Source: Zeimonas sp050187175 | GTDB lineage: Bacteria > Pseudomonadota > Gammaproteobacteria > Burkholderiales > Burkholderiaceae_E | DNA length: 64,000 nt | Reading direction: 5' to 3' | NCBI GenBank assembly: GCA_050187175.1 | Contig: JBFWXS010000003.1 | Span: forward strand, 124,001-188,000 | In this document: positions 16,980 through 25,015 of the stretch, piece by piece | Numbering within the stretch: position 1 is the stretch's first letter | Layout: each line of letters starts with the position of its first letter | Notes under the pieces: model-generated | What the model saw: only the letters and a program-made list of their open reading frames with translations | The model's database searches: none | Told to the model about the DNA's origin: nothing | Translations under genes and position numbers: made by a program

Positions 16980-17876
16980 TCAATTCAGATAGGGCCCCGC
17001 ACCGCCGGCATCTCCTGCCGGTGCGTAGCCGGCGGCGGCGATCGCCGCGGCAGCCAGCAGCGCCGCGGCCAGCGCTGCCGCAACCGGTTCCGCGGCACTC
17101 CCCTGCCAGCGGACGGGCAGCAGGCGGCGGATTGCTCCCGTCTGCAGCAGGCCGCAGGCCGCCAGGATGAACAGCGGCAGCGGCGAGACTCCGGTCAGCC
17201 GCCACAGCGTGATCGCCAGCAGCCCGGTGGGCACGCCTGTGGCCAGCAGCGCGACGAATCCCGCGCGGTCGCGCCCGCGCGGCCAATTGCCCAGCGCCAC
17301 GGCGGCGCTGGCCGCCGCAATCGCCGCCGCGATCTGCGCCAGCAGCGCCGAGCCTGCCTGGAACGAGACACCGGCCAGGCCCAAGGCGGCGATGGCCTGT
17401 ACGGCCGGCAGCCGGGCCGCGTGCGCCGTTTGCGCGGCGCCGGCATTCCGGCGATCCGGCAGCGCCGGCACGGCGACCGTCGCCAGCCATGCCAGAGCCG
17501 CCGCGGCGATCGCCGTCGCGCCGATGCCGCCAAGCCAGGCTCCGAAGCCGAGCAGCAGTGCGGCGGCCACGGTGAGCGCAGGTCCACGGCGCGCCGCAGC
17601 GTCGCCGAGGTTCAGAAGCCAGGCGGCCAGGACGGCCGCGGCCATGGCCCAAGGGAGTTTCTCGGGCGCTGACAGCGGGTTGCCGAAGCCGGGCATCGCA
17701 GTCAGGCTCGCCAGCAGCCCCAGGCCGGCGGCGAGCGGCGGCCATGCGGACACCGGCGTTCCGGTGCGGCCGAGCGCGGCTCGACGGCGCACGAGTGCGC
17801 GCAGGACGGCCAGCGCGATCAGGCTGACGGCGAACGGGACGAGCAGGCTCTGGATCAAAGGGTGGTGGAGGTTCAT
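16980..17876 (-). CDS. Polytopic membrane protein of unknown function
   Basis: 298 residues, Ala/Leu-rich, with roughly eight to nine predicted membrane helices and few charged loops. No transporter or enzyme motif is recognised. The start is firm (AGGAG 6 nt before the ATG at 17876). It precedes the RibD-type reductase by 59 bp on the same strand, so it may act in the same pathway, for example as a glycosyl or lipid carrier protein or an exporter; that is a positional guess only. Confidence 0.65.
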   Translation of the reverse strand: MNLHHPLIQSLLVPFAVSLIALAVLRALVRRRAALGRTGTPVSAWPPLAAGLGLLASLTAMPGFGNPLSAPEKLPWAMAAAVLAAWLLNLGDAAARRGPALTVAAALLLGFGAWLGGIGATAIAAAALAWLATVAVPALPDRRNAGAAQTAHAARLPAVQAIAALGLAGVSFQAGSALLAQIAAAIAAASAAVALGNWPRGRDRAGFVALLATGVPTGLLAITLWRLTGVSPLPLFILAACGLLQTGAIRRLLPVRWQGSAAEPVAAALAAALLAAAAIAAAGYAPAGDAGGAGPYLN

Positions 17877-18017
17877 CCGCCGCTCCTAGGCGCCAGCCCG
17901 CCAGACAGGCGACGGGAATGGCCGCCTGTCATGCCGCAATTCCACGGATGGCCGGTCAGCCACTAGCGTTACGTTGTTGGAATTTATTCCTACTAACTTC
18001 AATTGTCGGAGCCTCCC

Positions 18018-20027
18018 ATGCAGCTTTTCAGCCGGCTCAGGATCGGCCCCCGTTCCTATCTGGCATTCGGGATGGTCCTCGTCCTGATGGTGGGGCTGGG
18101 CCTGGTGTCGATCAGCCGGATCGGCGCCATCACGCGCAGTACCTCGCAGATCGTCGACCATTGGCTGCCCACTGTCCAGCGGCTGGGTGCGCTGGATGCC
18201 GCCACGTCGAACTATCGCGTGGTGCAGATGCAGTATCTGGCCAGCACCCGCGGCGCCGAGCTCAGCGGCTTGACGCAACAGCTTGACGCATACAAGCAGG
18301 CGGTCGCCGCCGGTCTGCGCGACTACCAGCCGCTGGTCCGCAGCGACGACGAGCGCTCGCTGCTGCAGCGTTTCTCGAACAGCTGGAAGCGCTATGTCGA
18401 CAGCTGGGAGCAGGACGTGCTGCCGATGGCCAAGGACGAGACGCGCGGCGAGGCGATGCTGCTGCTCAACAGCGATGCCATCGTGCTGTATCGTCAGGCG
18501 AAGAAGGATCTCGACGGGTTGCTGGCGATCAGCAGCGCCGGCGCGACGTCGGCGAGCGAGGCCGCGCACGGCGTCGGCTCGCTGGCCACCCGGATGATAG
18601 TCGGCACCATCGTCGCCGCCATCCTGCTGGCCGGCGTGCTCGGCTGGGTCCTGACGCGCTCGGTGGTGCGGCCGCTGAGCCGGGCGGTGCAGACGACGCG
18701 CAGCGTGGCGCAGGGCGACCTGGCCTTGCGCATCGAAGTCGGCTCGAACGACGAGGTCGGCGATCTGCAGCGTGCGCAGCAGGACATGATCCTCAATCTG
18801 AAGCGCCTGATCGGCAACGTCCAGCAGGCCGTCGATGCGATCACCACCGGTGCCTCGCAGATCGCCAGCGGCAATCAGGACCTGAGCACGCGGACCGAAG
18901 AGCAGGCATCGAGCCTGCAGCGCACCGTCTCTTCGATGGAGCAGATCACGAGCACGGTCCGGCAGAGCGCCGACAATGCGCAGCAGGCCAATACGCTGGC
19001 GACGGCGGCCTGCGACGTGGCCGAGCGCGGCGGCCGCATGGTCGATGAAGTGGTCGCTACGATGAACGAGATCCAGAACTCGTCGCGCCAGATCTCGGAG
19101 ATCATCGCGGTGATCGACGGGATCGCGTTCCAGACCAATATCCTGGCGCTCAACGCAGCGGTGGAGGCGGCGCGCGCCGGCGAGCAGGGACGCGGCTTCG
19201 CCGTCGTCGCTGAGGAGGTGCGCAGCCTCGCGCAGCGTTCGGCGCAGGCCGCCAAGGAGATCCATGCGCTGATCTCCGATTCGGTCACCAAGGTGAACAG
19301 CGGATCGGAGCTGGTGAACGAGACCGGCCGGACGATGACCGACATCGTGTCGCAGGTGCGCCGCGTCACCGATCTGATCGGCGAGATCACGGCCGCCAGC
19401 CGCGAACAGACGACCGGCCTGGGCGATATCAATCATGCGATCGCGCAGCTCGATCAGATGACGCAGCAGAATGCGGCGCTGGTCGAGGAATCGGCGGCGG
19501 CGGCCGAGAGCCTGCGCGAGCAGGCCGAGCGGCTGTCCGAGGCGACGGCTGCGTTCAAGCTCGATCAGTCGAGCGCGTATGCGCAGCGTCCGGCGGGGGG
19601 AGAGGCGCAGCCGGCGCGGAGATCGGCGGCGGCATTGACATCGTCGGTGGCATCGTCGTCGGCCTCCGCCCGGCTGCGCGGTGATGCCGCGTCGACGGGT
19701 TCGAACCGCGCTGTCGGGGTGTCCGGCTCCGCAATGGTCCGCGCGGCGGTGGCCAGTCACGATGGCGGCGACAGGGCCGCTGCCGGGAGCAGCCGCTTCG
19801 GCCGTGCCGGATCCATTCAAGCGGGTGTGTCGGCAGGACGCGCGGGCAAGAGCAGTGCGCGTGCCGTATCGGCCGTGCCGGCATCGCTGCGCGGCGAGGC
19901 TGGTCCGGCGGCTTCATCCGCCGCGCCGGCGACGGGCGGATCGATCGACGCAAGGGCCAGGCCGGCGCAGCAGCGCGTCGCGGCCAAGGCTGCCGAGTCG
20001 GCCGACGACGGCTGGGACGAATTCTGA
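18018..20027 (+). CDS. Methyl-accepting chemotaxis protein with C-terminal CheR/CheB tether
   Basis: 669 residues: TM1 about 15-35, periplasmic four-helix-bundle-type sensor about 36-190, TM2 about 192-212, HAMP to about 265, and a signalling hairpin with the highly conserved tip IDGIAFQTNILALNAAVEAA. A disordered Ala/Ser/Gly-rich linker of about 145 residues ends in GWDEF, which fits the xWxxF pentapeptide used by high-abundance receptors to bind CheR and CheB. The ATG at 18018 has GGAG 9 nt upstream. The ligand is unknown, and no che genes lie in the window. Confidence 0.93.
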   Translation: MQLFSRLRIGPRSYLAFGMVLVLMVGLGLVSISRIGAITRSTSQIVDHWLPTVQRLGALDAATSNYRVVQMQYLASTRGAELSGLTQQLDAYKQAVAAGLRDYQPLVRSDDERSLLQRFSNSWKRYVDSWEQDVLPMAKDETRGEAMLLLNSDAIVLYRQAKKDLDGLLAISSAGATSASEAAHGVGSLATRMIVGTIVAAILLAGVLGWVLTRSVVRPLSRAVQTTRSVAQGDLALRIEVGSNDEVGDLQRAQQDMILNLKRLIGNVQQAVDAITTGASQIASGNQDLSTRTEEQASSLQRTVSSMEQITSTVRQSADNAQQANTLATAACDVAERGGRMVDEVVATMNEIQNSSRQISEIIAVIDGIAFQTNILALNAAVEAARAGEQGRGFAVVAEEVRSLAQRSAQAAKEIHALISDSVTKVNSGSELVNETGRTMTDIVSQVRRVTDLIGEITAASREQTTGLGDINHAIAQLDQMTQQNAALVEESAAAAESLREQAERLSEATAAFKLDQSSAYAQRPAGGEAQPARRSAAALTSSVASSSASARLRGDAASTGSNRAVGVSGSAMVRAAVASHDGGDRAAAGSSRFGRAGSIQAGVSAGRAGKSSARAVSAVPASLRGEAGPAASSAAPATGGSIDARARPAQQRVAAKAAESADDGWDEF

Positions 20028-20028
20028 A

Positions 20029-20057
20029 GCGAGCCCGCCAGCCTGAGGCGGGCTCGC
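20029..20057. terminator. Hairpin between convergent genes
   Basis: GCGAGCCCGCC and its perfect complement GGCGGGCTCGC, an 11-bp stem with a 7-nt loop, immediately after the chemoreceptor stop and 19 bp before the stop of the convergent DUF1796 gene. It has no U-tract on either side, so it is a probable bidirectional 3' end structure. Confidence 0.5.
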
Positions 20058-20075
20058 CAGCCTGTGGTCAGCCCG

Positions 20076-20723
20076 CTAGCGGCCGAAGCCGGGACCGATC
20101 ACCAGCCGGTTTGCCGGCCGGAAGTCGGGCGTCGGCTTGATGCCGAACTCGCCGAACAGCGCATCCCACGCGCGGTCGTCGCCAGTCCATACGTAGGGCT
20201 CGGGCTGGCGCAAAAAGCGGTTGCGGACCTCGGGCAACTGCCAATCCGGTTCCTGCGCATCGGAGCGCAGGGCCAGCAGCGTGAACGGCCGCCCGCCGCG
20301 GCGCGCCCGCAGCGCGGCGGCGAGCCGCTCGATCGCTTCCCGGCCTTCCGGGCCCAGCCAGACGAACAGCACCGTCTCGGGTTCCGCCATCAGCGCACGC
20401 CAGCGGCCGGCCAGGAACGCGTACTTCGACAGCGTCGGCGCGGCATGCTGCAGAAAGTCGGCGCGCAGCGGGAAGTCGTGCAGCAATTTCACGTCGTAAG
20501 CGGCGTCCAGCACGTAGCCGGGCGATCCCGAGTGAAGCGTCAGCCCGGCCGGATCGAGAAAGCCGGCGAAGTCGTTCTCTATCAGCCGCGCCGCGTTCTC
20601 AGCGCCTATCAGCAGCCAGTCGAACAGCTGGGCCTCGGCGCCCCGGGCGATGCGCTTGATCTGGTGGGCCGGCTGGCAGTTGCCGCCGACGCTGACGATT
20701 CTCTTGAACAGGGGGGCGTTCAT
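20076..20723 (-). CDS. DUF1796 family putative cysteine peptidase
   Basis: 215 residues. It begins with SVGGNCQPAHQIKR and continues LFDWLLIG, the pattern of the DUF1796 papain-like cysteine peptidase family, in which the Cys of the GxNC segment is the presumed nucleophile. No signal peptide is seen. Members often occur near surface-polysaccharide genes, but the neighbours here are a chemoreceptor and an unknown protein. The ATG at 20723 is the first Met before the conserved block; the ribosome site is weak. Confidence 0.72.
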   Translation of the reverse strand: MNAPLFKRIVSVGGNCQPAHQIKRIARGAEAQLFDWLLIGAENAARLIENDFAGFLDPAGLTLHSGSPGYVLDAAYDVKLLHDFPLRADFLQHAAPTLSKYAFLAGRWRALMAEPETVLFVWLGPEGREAIERLAAALRARRGGRPFTLLALRSDAQEPDWQLPEVRNRFLRQPEPYVWTGDDRAWDALFGEFGIKPTPDFRPANRLVIGPGFGR

Positions 20724-20863
20724 TCGAGCTGATCGGGAGGATGTCGGGAGACTCCAGACATTAGCACTCCGAACCGGTCTCGCGGGCGGCCTCCGGGTGC
20801 GGCGCCGCCTGGGCATTGAAATCGGCGCCTATCGTCCCCAGTTGCGAGGCGAAGGAGTTTTCA

Positions 20864-21202
20864 ATGAACACGACCAGACAATCGCAACCGAAGCAGGCCC
20901 AGTCGGACGACGGTTTCGCCGTGATCGCGATGCTGTCGACGCTGTTGCACCGGCTCGAAACCAGCAAGCAGGCCGTCGATGCGACGCAGTATCGCACCGT
21001 CGTGCAGCGGCTCGCCGCCGTGCTCGGCGAGGCACCGCTGGACACGCGGCTGGAGGCGCTGCTCGAAGCCCACCCGGCCTCCGCCGAACTGTACGAGAAC
21101 CTACGCTACGAACATGCGGGGCTGTGCCGCGCACCGCTCGAACGTTCGATGGCGACCGAGTCGCAGGCTCGCGACCTGCTCGCGCGCGCCGCGCGCGGCT
21201 GA
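20864..21202 (+). CDS. Hypothetical small soluble protein
   Basis: 112 residues, predicted mostly helical and without signal peptide or membrane helix. The start is well defined (AAGGAG 8 nt upstream of the ATG at 20864). It contains Gln/Ser/Lys-rich residues 4-12 and a core with LLHRLETSK and LEALLEAHP segments. I do not recognise the family. It is divergent from the DUF1796 gene with 140 bp between. Confidence 0.6.
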   Translation: MNTTRQSQPKQAQSDDGFAVIAMLSTLLHRLETSKQAVDATQYRTVVQRLAAVLGEAPLDTRLEALLEAHPASAELYENLRYEHAGLCRAPLERSMATESQARDLLARAARG

Positions 21203-21229
21203 GGCTGCGTCGAATCGCTGCGTCGAATT

Positions 21230-21267
21230 GCCGGGTTGAGTCGCCGGGTTGAGTCGCCGGTTGAGTC
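21230..21267. repeat. Short tandem repeat, 12-13 bp x 3
   Basis: gccgggttgagtc occurs twice and a 12-bp variant once in tandem, just after the small hypothetical gene and before the stop of the serine hydrolase gene. A related gctgcgtcgaatc pair precedes it. It is non-coding. Confidence 0.7.
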
Positions 21268-21288
21268 GCAGTACCGATCGCCGCGCCG

Positions 21289-22779
21289 TCACGCCGGCCG
21301 CGTCACCGCCTGCATCACTGCCCCCAGCAGCGCGTTGACCGAACGGCGCGCCGTGGCGTGGGCCGACTGGTGTCCCATGCGCACGATGACCAGATCGGCC
21401 GACGGCACGATGAACACGCGCTGATCGCCGGCGCCGGCCATGCTGTAGGCATCGCGCGGCAGCGCGAACTCGTCGGCCGGATTCAGCCAGAACTGGCCGC
21501 CATAGCGGTGGTCGCGCCAGGCGGGCGCCGGCGCGCGAACCACGTCGGCCCAGTATTCGGGCAGAACGCGTTCGCCTTGCGCCATGCCGTTGCGCAGATA
21601 CAGCAGGCCTAGCCGCGCCCAGTTGCGCGCGGCGCCGTAGTCGAAACCGGTCATGACGAAATTGCCGTGCAGATCCGTCTCCAGGATCTGGCTGCGCACG
21701 CCGATGCGATCGAACAGGGCCTTCTGCGGCCATTGATGGTAGTTCTCGCCCAGCCGATCCTCGACGGTACGGCGGATCAGGTAGCCCAGCGTCAGCGGAT
21801 CGCAGTTGCGATAGCGGCCGACCGTGCCCGGCGCATGTTCGCTGGGGCGGTCCAGCGCGAAGGCGAAGGTGTCGAAGGCTTCGCCATAGACGTAGAAATG
21901 GTCCGGCAGGCCGAGCCGCCAGCGTGCGCGCGGCTCGTCGGGGCCGCTGCAAAGCAGGCCGCTGCTCATCTGCAGCAGATGACGGATGGTGATCGCCGAG
22001 CGCGGGTCGCCGGCGCCTCGCCACGCGGGCACTGGCGCGGGTTCGTCCAGCGACAGCAGGCCCTGCTGCACCAGGATGCCGATCAGCGTCGCCGTGACGC
22101 TCTTGCCCATCGACCAGCTCTCGAACTGCGTATCGATGCCGAAGCCTTCGCGATAGCGCTCGCCGATGATCTCGCCGCGGTGGACGATCACCACCGCCGC
22201 GGTCTGGCCGCTGGCGTCGGCAAACGCCGCGTCGAGCGCGGCCTCGATGGCGCGGCGCTGCTCGGCGGGGCGCGCCGCTTGCGCGCTCGTGTCGTCGCCC
22301 ATCGGCCAGGGCTGCGTGCCTGCATCGGGCAGCGCGCTGCGCACCGCGACCGGGGCGAAGCGCAGCGCGTCGCTGTCGGAGGGAAGGATGACGCTGCCCT
22401 GCGAGCCGGTGAAGCGCGCCTTGCGCGACAGCGAGCCCGCGGCCAGCAGCCGCTGCGCTTCAGCCTGCCAGTCGGCGCTGAAGTCCGGATACTGTGCGCG
22501 GTAGGCGTCGATGATGCGCGCCACGCCGTCGGCGTGCAGACGCAGCGTGAGCCGCACTTCATGGGCCTGCTCGTCGACGTCGGCCTCGACCAGCGAGGGC
22601 AGTGCGCTCGACAGATGATGGATCTGCAGCGCGTGGAACACGCTGTTGCGCCAGGCCTCGTCGAAGCTGCGCCGCGAGATCCACAGCGCCGACGACAGCA
22701 CCTTCGCCGAGGTGGCCAGCAGCAGGTGCAGCGGAATGACGCCGGGCGCCGGCTGATGCCAGATCGGTTCGGTCGTCAT
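21289..22779 (-). CDS. Serine hydrolase, beta-lactamase class C / NylB-like
   Basis: 496 residues. The penicillin-binding-protein fold is indicated by the SxxK motif SMGKSV (the preceding ESW context as in 6-aminohexanoate-dimer hydrolases), the Tyr of YRN in VGRYRNCDP, and a C-terminal block GGQFWLNP. An N-terminal region of about 170 residues of unknown function precedes it. No signal peptide is seen, so it is probably cytoplasmic amide or ester hydrolysis. The ATG at 22779 lies 4 bp after the enolase-family stop, so the two are one operon. A related but shorter hydrolase starts the divergent operon at 25016. Confidence 0.85.
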   Translation of the reverse strand: MTTEPIWHQPAPGVIPLHLLLATSAKVLSSALWISRRSFDEAWRNSVFHALQIHHLSSALPSLVEADVDEQAHEVRLTLRLHADGVARIIDAYRAQYPDFSADWQAEAQRLLAAGSLSRKARFTGSQGSVILPSDSDALRFAPVAVRSALPDAGTQPWPMGDDTSAQAARPAEQRRAIEAALDAAFADASGQTAAVVIVHRGEIIGERYREGFGIDTQFESWSMGKSVTATLIGILVQQGLLSLDEPAPVPAWRGAGDPRSAITIRHLLQMSSGLLCSGPDEPRARWRLGLPDHFYVYGEAFDTFAFALDRPSEHAPGTVGRYRNCDPLTLGYLIRRTVEDRLGENYHQWPQKALFDRIGVRSQILETDLHGNFVMTGFDYGAARNWARLGLLYLRNGMAQGERVLPEYWADVVRAPAPAWRDHRYGGQFWLNPADEFALPRDAYSMAGAGDQRVFIVPSADLVIVRMGHQSAHATARRSVNALLGAVMQAVTRPA

Positions 22780-22783
22780 GGCA

Positions 22784-24001
22784 TCAGCCTTTGCCCCGGC
22801 CGCGCGAGGTGCCGCGCCGGGCCAGATCGCGCACGGCGTCGGCGCGCGGCGCGAAGCCCAGGCCCGGGGTATCCGGCAGCGACAGCCAGCCCTCCTGCGG
22901 CACCGGCAGCGGGTCGAAGATCTGCGCGCACAGCAGCACGGCGGGCAGGTGGTACTCGACCAGGCCGCCGTGCGCCAGGCCGGCGTGCAGATGCATGTTG
23001 TGGAAGGGCCAGGCGCCGCCGTTCGCGATCGCGACATTGAACGCCGAAGCCATGCCGGCGACGCGCAGGCACTGCGTGTAGCCGCCGCTGATCGCGACGT
23101 TCGGCTGCAGTACGTCGACCGCGTCGTTCAGCAGCAGGTCGCGGAAGCGGAAAGCCAGCCCTTCGTTCTGGCCGCAGGCCACCGGCGTGCCGGTCTGGCG
23201 GCGGAAGTCGGCCAGCTGCCGTACGTCGTTCTGCGAGACCGGCTCCTCGAAGAAGCCGATGCGCGCCGGCTCGATCGCGCGTGCCAGGCGGATGGCGTGA
23301 TACGCGTCGAGGCTGCAGTTCGCATCGATGTAGATCTCTACGTCCGGTCCCACCGCTTCGCGCACGGCCAGTACGCGGCGTGCGTCCTCGGCGATGACCT
23401 CGGCCAGCGGCCGCGGCGTGTCGCGCTTCTGCAGCGCTTCGGCGCCGACCGTCATCTTCAGCCTCCGGTGCCCGGCCGCGACGGCCTGGTGCGCGGCCTC
23501 GACCAGCGTCGGCCGGTCGAGGAACGCGAAGCCGAAGGTGGCGTAGACCGGCACCTTGTTGCGCGCGCCGCCGAGCAGCCGCCACAGCGGCTGGCCGAGC
23601 AGCTTGCCCTTCAGATCCCAGCAGGCAATGTCCAGCGCGGCCATCGCATGCGACGCGTAGCCGGTCTGACCGCGCGGCGACAGCAGCCAGTACAGCTTCT
23701 CCCACAGCCGCTCGTGGGCCAGCGCGCTTTCGCCGATCAGCGCGGGTCCGGCCACGTCGTTGACGATGCTGGTGATCACCTCTTCCTCGGTGATCGCGGT
23801 GAAGCCGTGTCCGACGTTGCCGTCGGCCGTTTCGACCTCGACCAGGCAGCATGACAGCGAGGTCTCGCGCGCCACGCCGGCCACCTCGATGCGAATCGGC
23901 ACGAACAGCGGCGTCGCGCCGACGCGCACGATGCGCGCGCCGGCTTGCGCCGGTCCGTGGCCGGCGTGCGCTGCGGCGCCCGGCGTCGTTGCTGTGGTCA
24001 T
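22784..24001 (-). CDS. Mandelate racemase/muconate lactonizing enzyme (enolase superfamily)
   Basis: 405 residues. The capping domain is followed by a (beta/alpha)7-beta barrel with metal ligands in EIYIDANCSLD, GFFEEPVSQND and ACGQNEGLAF. The usual K-x-K on strand 2 reads KMT (second Lys replaced by Thr), and the strand corresponding to the Asp of the His-Asp dyad reads QPNVAISGG. The reaction is therefore not predictable by analogy with mandelate racemase or dipeptide epimerase. The ATG at 24001 has GAGGAG 5-6 nt upstream. It is the first gene before the serine hydrolase and downstream of a GntR regulator; the leader holds a 15-bp tandem repeat. Confidence 0.87.
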   Translation of the reverse strand: MTTATTPGAAAHAGHGPAQAGARIVRVGATPLFVPIRIEVAGVARETSLSCCLVEVETADGNVGHGFTAITEEEVITSIVNDVAGPALIGESALAHERLWEKLYWLLSPRGQTGYASHAMAALDIACWDLKGKLLGQPLWRLLGGARNKVPVYATFGFAFLDRPTLVEAAHQAVAAGHRRLKMTVGAEALQKRDTPRPLAEVIAEDARRVLAVREAVGPDVEIYIDANCSLDAYHAIRLARAIEPARIGFFEEPVSQNDVRQLADFRRQTGTPVACGQNEGLAFRFRDLLLNDAVDVLQPNVAISGGYTQCLRVAGMASAFNVAIANGGAWPFHNMHLHAGLAHGGLVEYHLPAVLLCAQIFDPLPVPQEGWLSLPDTPGLGFAPRADAVRDLARRGTSRGRGKG

Positions 24002-24103
24002 GGGGTCTCCTCGTGAGATGGGTTTGCGGACCGGCGGCGCGCGCGGCCGATTCGTCGTGCCGCGCATCACGCAGTGCCGCGCCTCAGGCCGGGTCGTGGA
24101 TGC

Positions 24104-24172
24104 GGTGCATCACGCGGTGCCGTGCATTGCGGTGCCGTGCATGACGGTGCCGTGCATGACGGTGCATTACGC
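24104..24172. repeat. 15-bp tandem repeat in the leader of the enolase-family gene
   Basis: The unit ggtgccgtgcatgac occurs three times (24116-24160, first copy with two mismatches) and is flanked on each side by a 12-bp shortened copy (ggtgcatcacgc and ggtgcattacgc). The array spans the stop codon of the GntR gene (TAA at 24167-24169 on the minus strand) and the start of the 165-bp gap to the enolase-family gene. Confidence 0.8.
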
Positions 24173-24892
24173 AGCGCTGCGATCGGCGTCGCCGCCGTGC
24201 TCGTCGGGCGGCACTTTCGGCATCTGGCTGACCAGGTAGGTGAGCTGATCGGCGTTGATCAGCAGATGCTGCTTCATCAGCTCGAACGCGCGATCGCCGT
24301 CGCCGGCCACGACAGCGCGCACCAGCTCGCCGTGCTCGGCGTGGGCGTTGCCGATGCGGTCGTCCAGCCGCAGCAGGAAGCAGCGATACGGATGCAGGCG
24401 CAGCCGCAGATTGCGCGCCTGCTCGGCCAGGAACGCGTTCTGGCTGCCGGCGAAGATCGCCTGATGCAGGTTCCAGTTGGCTTCGTTGAAGGCCGCCGAG
24501 TCGCGCTGCGCCACCAGCTCGTCGGCTTCGTCCTGGATCCGCTGCAGCTGGCGGCGCTCGGCATCGCTCATCCGCCGCGCCGCCAACCGGGCGGCCTCCG
24601 CCTCGAGCACGCTCATGACCTCGGTCATGCCCAGCAGCTCGGCGACGCCGATCAGCGACACGCGCGCCGGCTGGCGCGGCCGCATCGAGATCAGGCCGAG
24701 CGTGGACAGCTGCAGCAGTGCCTCGCGCACGGGAGTGCGCGACACGCCGTAGCGTTCGCACAACTCGCGTTCGTCGAGCAGATCGCCGGGGGCGAGCCGG
24801 CCTGCGAGGACGTCCTCCTCGATGCCGCGCCGCAGGCGCTCGCCAAGGGTCATCAGCAGCATATTTTTTGATTGCATTCGGGCTGAGCTCAT
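24167..24892 (-). CDS. GntR/FadR-family (FCD) transcriptional regulator
   Basis: 241 residues. An N-terminal winged helix-turn-helix (ERELCERYGVSRTPVREALLQLSTLGLI) is followed by an all-helical FCD effector domain with the metal-binding pattern (ANWNLHQAIF, HAEHGELVRAV, MKQHLL). It probably represses the two divergent operons it separates. The start is uncertain: the ATG at 24892 has no Shine-Dalgarno sequence, and Met codons 6, 11 and 14 are alternatives. The upstream DNA is unusually AT-rich and carries a dyad suited to be its operator. Confidence 0.88.
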   Translation of the reverse strand: MSSARMQSKNMLLMTLGERLRRGIEEDVLAGRLAPGDLLDERELCERYGVSRTPVREALLQLSTLGLISMRPRQPARVSLIGVAELLGMTEVMSVLEAEAARLAARRMSDAERRQLQRIQDEADELVAQRDSAAFNEANWNLHQAIFAGSQNAFLAEQARNLRLRLHPYRCFLLRLDDRIGNAHAEHGELVRAVVAGDGDRAFELMKQHLLINADQLTYLVSQMPKVPPDEHGGDADRSAA

Positions 24893-24911
24893 AATAGTCT
24901 AAAAAATACAG
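24866..24911. promoter_or_regulatory. AT-rich dyad, candidate GntR operator/divergent promoter
   Basis: Inverted copies of tattttttga and tctaaaaaata flank the GntR start in an AT-rich island of about 80 bp that continues to a caaaaatttttc palindrome near 24922-24933. Such a sharp drop in GC in this genome marks the divergent promoter between the GntR and hydrolase/ABC operons. The exact operator is inferred. Confidence 0.35.
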
Positions 24912-25015
24912 AAGAGCGATTCAAAAATTTTTCAGGCCAATTTCTGGATTTTGGAGGGCGACAACGTGTTCCGCTCCCGCGCGAGCGCCGTGCTCGGATT
25001 GCCGCAGGCTCGCCG

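Noticed and set aside
24104..24172. Possible CRISPR-like array
   Set aside because: Units are directly adjacent 15-mers without spacers and only three to five copies; it is an ordinary tandem repeat. The same applies to 60741-61098.
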